Shown: positions 6,426-6,820 of the stretch, piece by piece | How positions within the stretch are numbered: position 1 is the first letter of the stretch | How the letters are laid out: each line of letters starts with the position of its first letter | Assembly (NCBI GenBank): GCA_947651335.1 | Contig: CANSYV010000076.1 | Location: 1-6,820, forward strand | Direction of reading: 5' to 3' | DNA length: 6,820 bases | Source: an uncultured Lachnospiraceae bacterium | GTDB taxonomy: Bacteria; Bacillota; Clostridia; Lachnospirales; Lachnospiraceae | Position numbers and translations under genes: made by a program | Notes under the pieces: generated by a model | What the model saw: the letters and a program-made list of their open reading frames with translations, nothing else | Told to the model about the DNA's origin: nothing | Databases searched by the model: none

Positions 6426-6806
6426 TTATTTCAAGTTCACTTTTGCGCCTTCTGCTTCTAATTTTTCTTTGATCTCATCAGCTTCAGCCTTGGATGCGCC
6501 TTCTTTTACTACCTTGGGAGCGCCGTCTACCATTTCCTTAGCTTCTTTCAGACCTAAACCTGTGATTTCACGAACAACTTTGATAACTTTAACTTTGTTC
6601 GGGCCTACTTCTGCCAGTTCTACGTCAAATTCATCTTTCTCTTCAGCCTGTCCGCCAGCGCCTGCTCCGTCTGCTGCTGCCACAACAACACCTGCTGCCG
6701 CAGATACACCGAATTCTTCTTCACAGGCTTTTACCAGGTCATTCAGCTCCAATACAGTCAATTCTTTGATTGCTGCAATAAATTCTTCTGTTGTCAATTT
6801 TGCCAT
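6426..6806 (-). CDS. rplL: 50S ribosomal protein L7/L12
   Basis: A 126-residue stalk protein of the large ribosomal subunit, which dimerises on L10 and recruits translational GTPases. Residues 1-35 are the N-terminal dimerisation domain ([20 protein letters not shown]). Residues about 36-55 are the Ala/Gly-rich flexible hinge. Residues about 57-126 are the C-terminal factor-binding domain, with the conserved [20 protein letters not shown] (71-90) and the ending KVNLK. Length and sequence are normal. The ATG at 6806 has a perfect AGGAGG 8 bases upstream (6820-6815). rplJ would be expected just outside the right edge. Instead of leading into rpoB, the gene is closed by a terminator and followed by an unrelated operon. 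Confidence 0.98.
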   Translation of the reverse strand: MAKLTTEEFIAAIKELTVLELNDLVKACEEEFGVSAAAGVVVAAADGAGAGGQAEEKDEFDVELAEVGPNKVKVIKVVREITGLGLKEAKEMVDGAPKVVKEGASKAEADEIKEKLEAEGAKVNLK

Positions 6807-6814
6807 TTTTATTT

Positions 6815-6820
6815 CCTCCT
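6815..6820 (-). promoter_or_regulatory. Ribosome binding site of rplL
   Basis: A perfect AGGAGG complement to the 16S rRNA 3' end, with an 8-base spacer to the rplL ATG, at the very edge of the window. It is the strongest ribosome site seen here, as expected for a highly translated ribosomal protein. Confidence 0.9.

Noticed and set aside
1..6820. CRISPR arrays, tRNA/rRNA genes, insertion sequences or phage genes
   Set aside because: No regular repeats, cloverleaf-like segments, transposase motifs or terminal inverted repeats were seen on either strand.

Overview
The window looks like chromosomal DNA from a Gram-positive clostridial bacterium, most likely a Lachnospiraceae-type gut anaerobe. 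The reasons are the L7/L12 sequence, strong AGGAGG-type ribosome binding sites, a lipoprotein-anchored solute-binding protein with a very acidic linker, and an MBOAT/SGNH surface-acylation pair of the kind common in that group. This placement is inferred from sequence character, not from a search. Every recognisable gene is on the minus strand, so the reading order runs from high to low coordinates.

Layout in transcription order: rplL (6806-6426) is followed by a clear intrinsic terminator (6407-6368). A near-consensus sigma-A promoter (6335-6307) and an untranslated leader of about 110 bases come next. Then there are six tightly packed genes: an ABC-importer ATPase of the nitrate/sulfonate/taurine (SsuB/TauB) family (6189-5416); an AMP-forming acyl-CoA ligase whose start overlaps the ATPase stop as TAATG (5416-3890); a lipoprotein solute-binding protein of the SsuA/NrtA/NMT1 type (3887-2787); its permease (2762-1977); an MBOAT membrane O-acyltransferase (1967-534); and the 5' part of a membrane-anchored SGNH/DltD-like protein (515 to beyond base 1). 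Gaps between the six genes are an overlap, 2, 24, 9 and 18 bases. No terminator is visible between them, so they are probably one operon that continues past the left edge.

The notable point is the combination. A complete ABC importer brings in an unknown small molecule, a CoA ligase could activate a carboxylic acid, and an MBOAT plus SGNH pair could move an acyl group to a surface polymer. The simplest model is uptake of an exogenous acid, thioesterification to CoA, and O-acylation of a cell-surface glycan. In gene content it resembles a Dlt system (ligase, MBOAT, DltD-like protein) with an importer added and without a visible carrier protein. The model rests on co-directional packing and family assignments; neither substrate can be read from the sequence. 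A weaker alternative is that acid import/activation and surface acylation are separate functions that share a transcript. The rplL-rpoB adjacency found in many bacteria is not present here: a different operon follows rplL.
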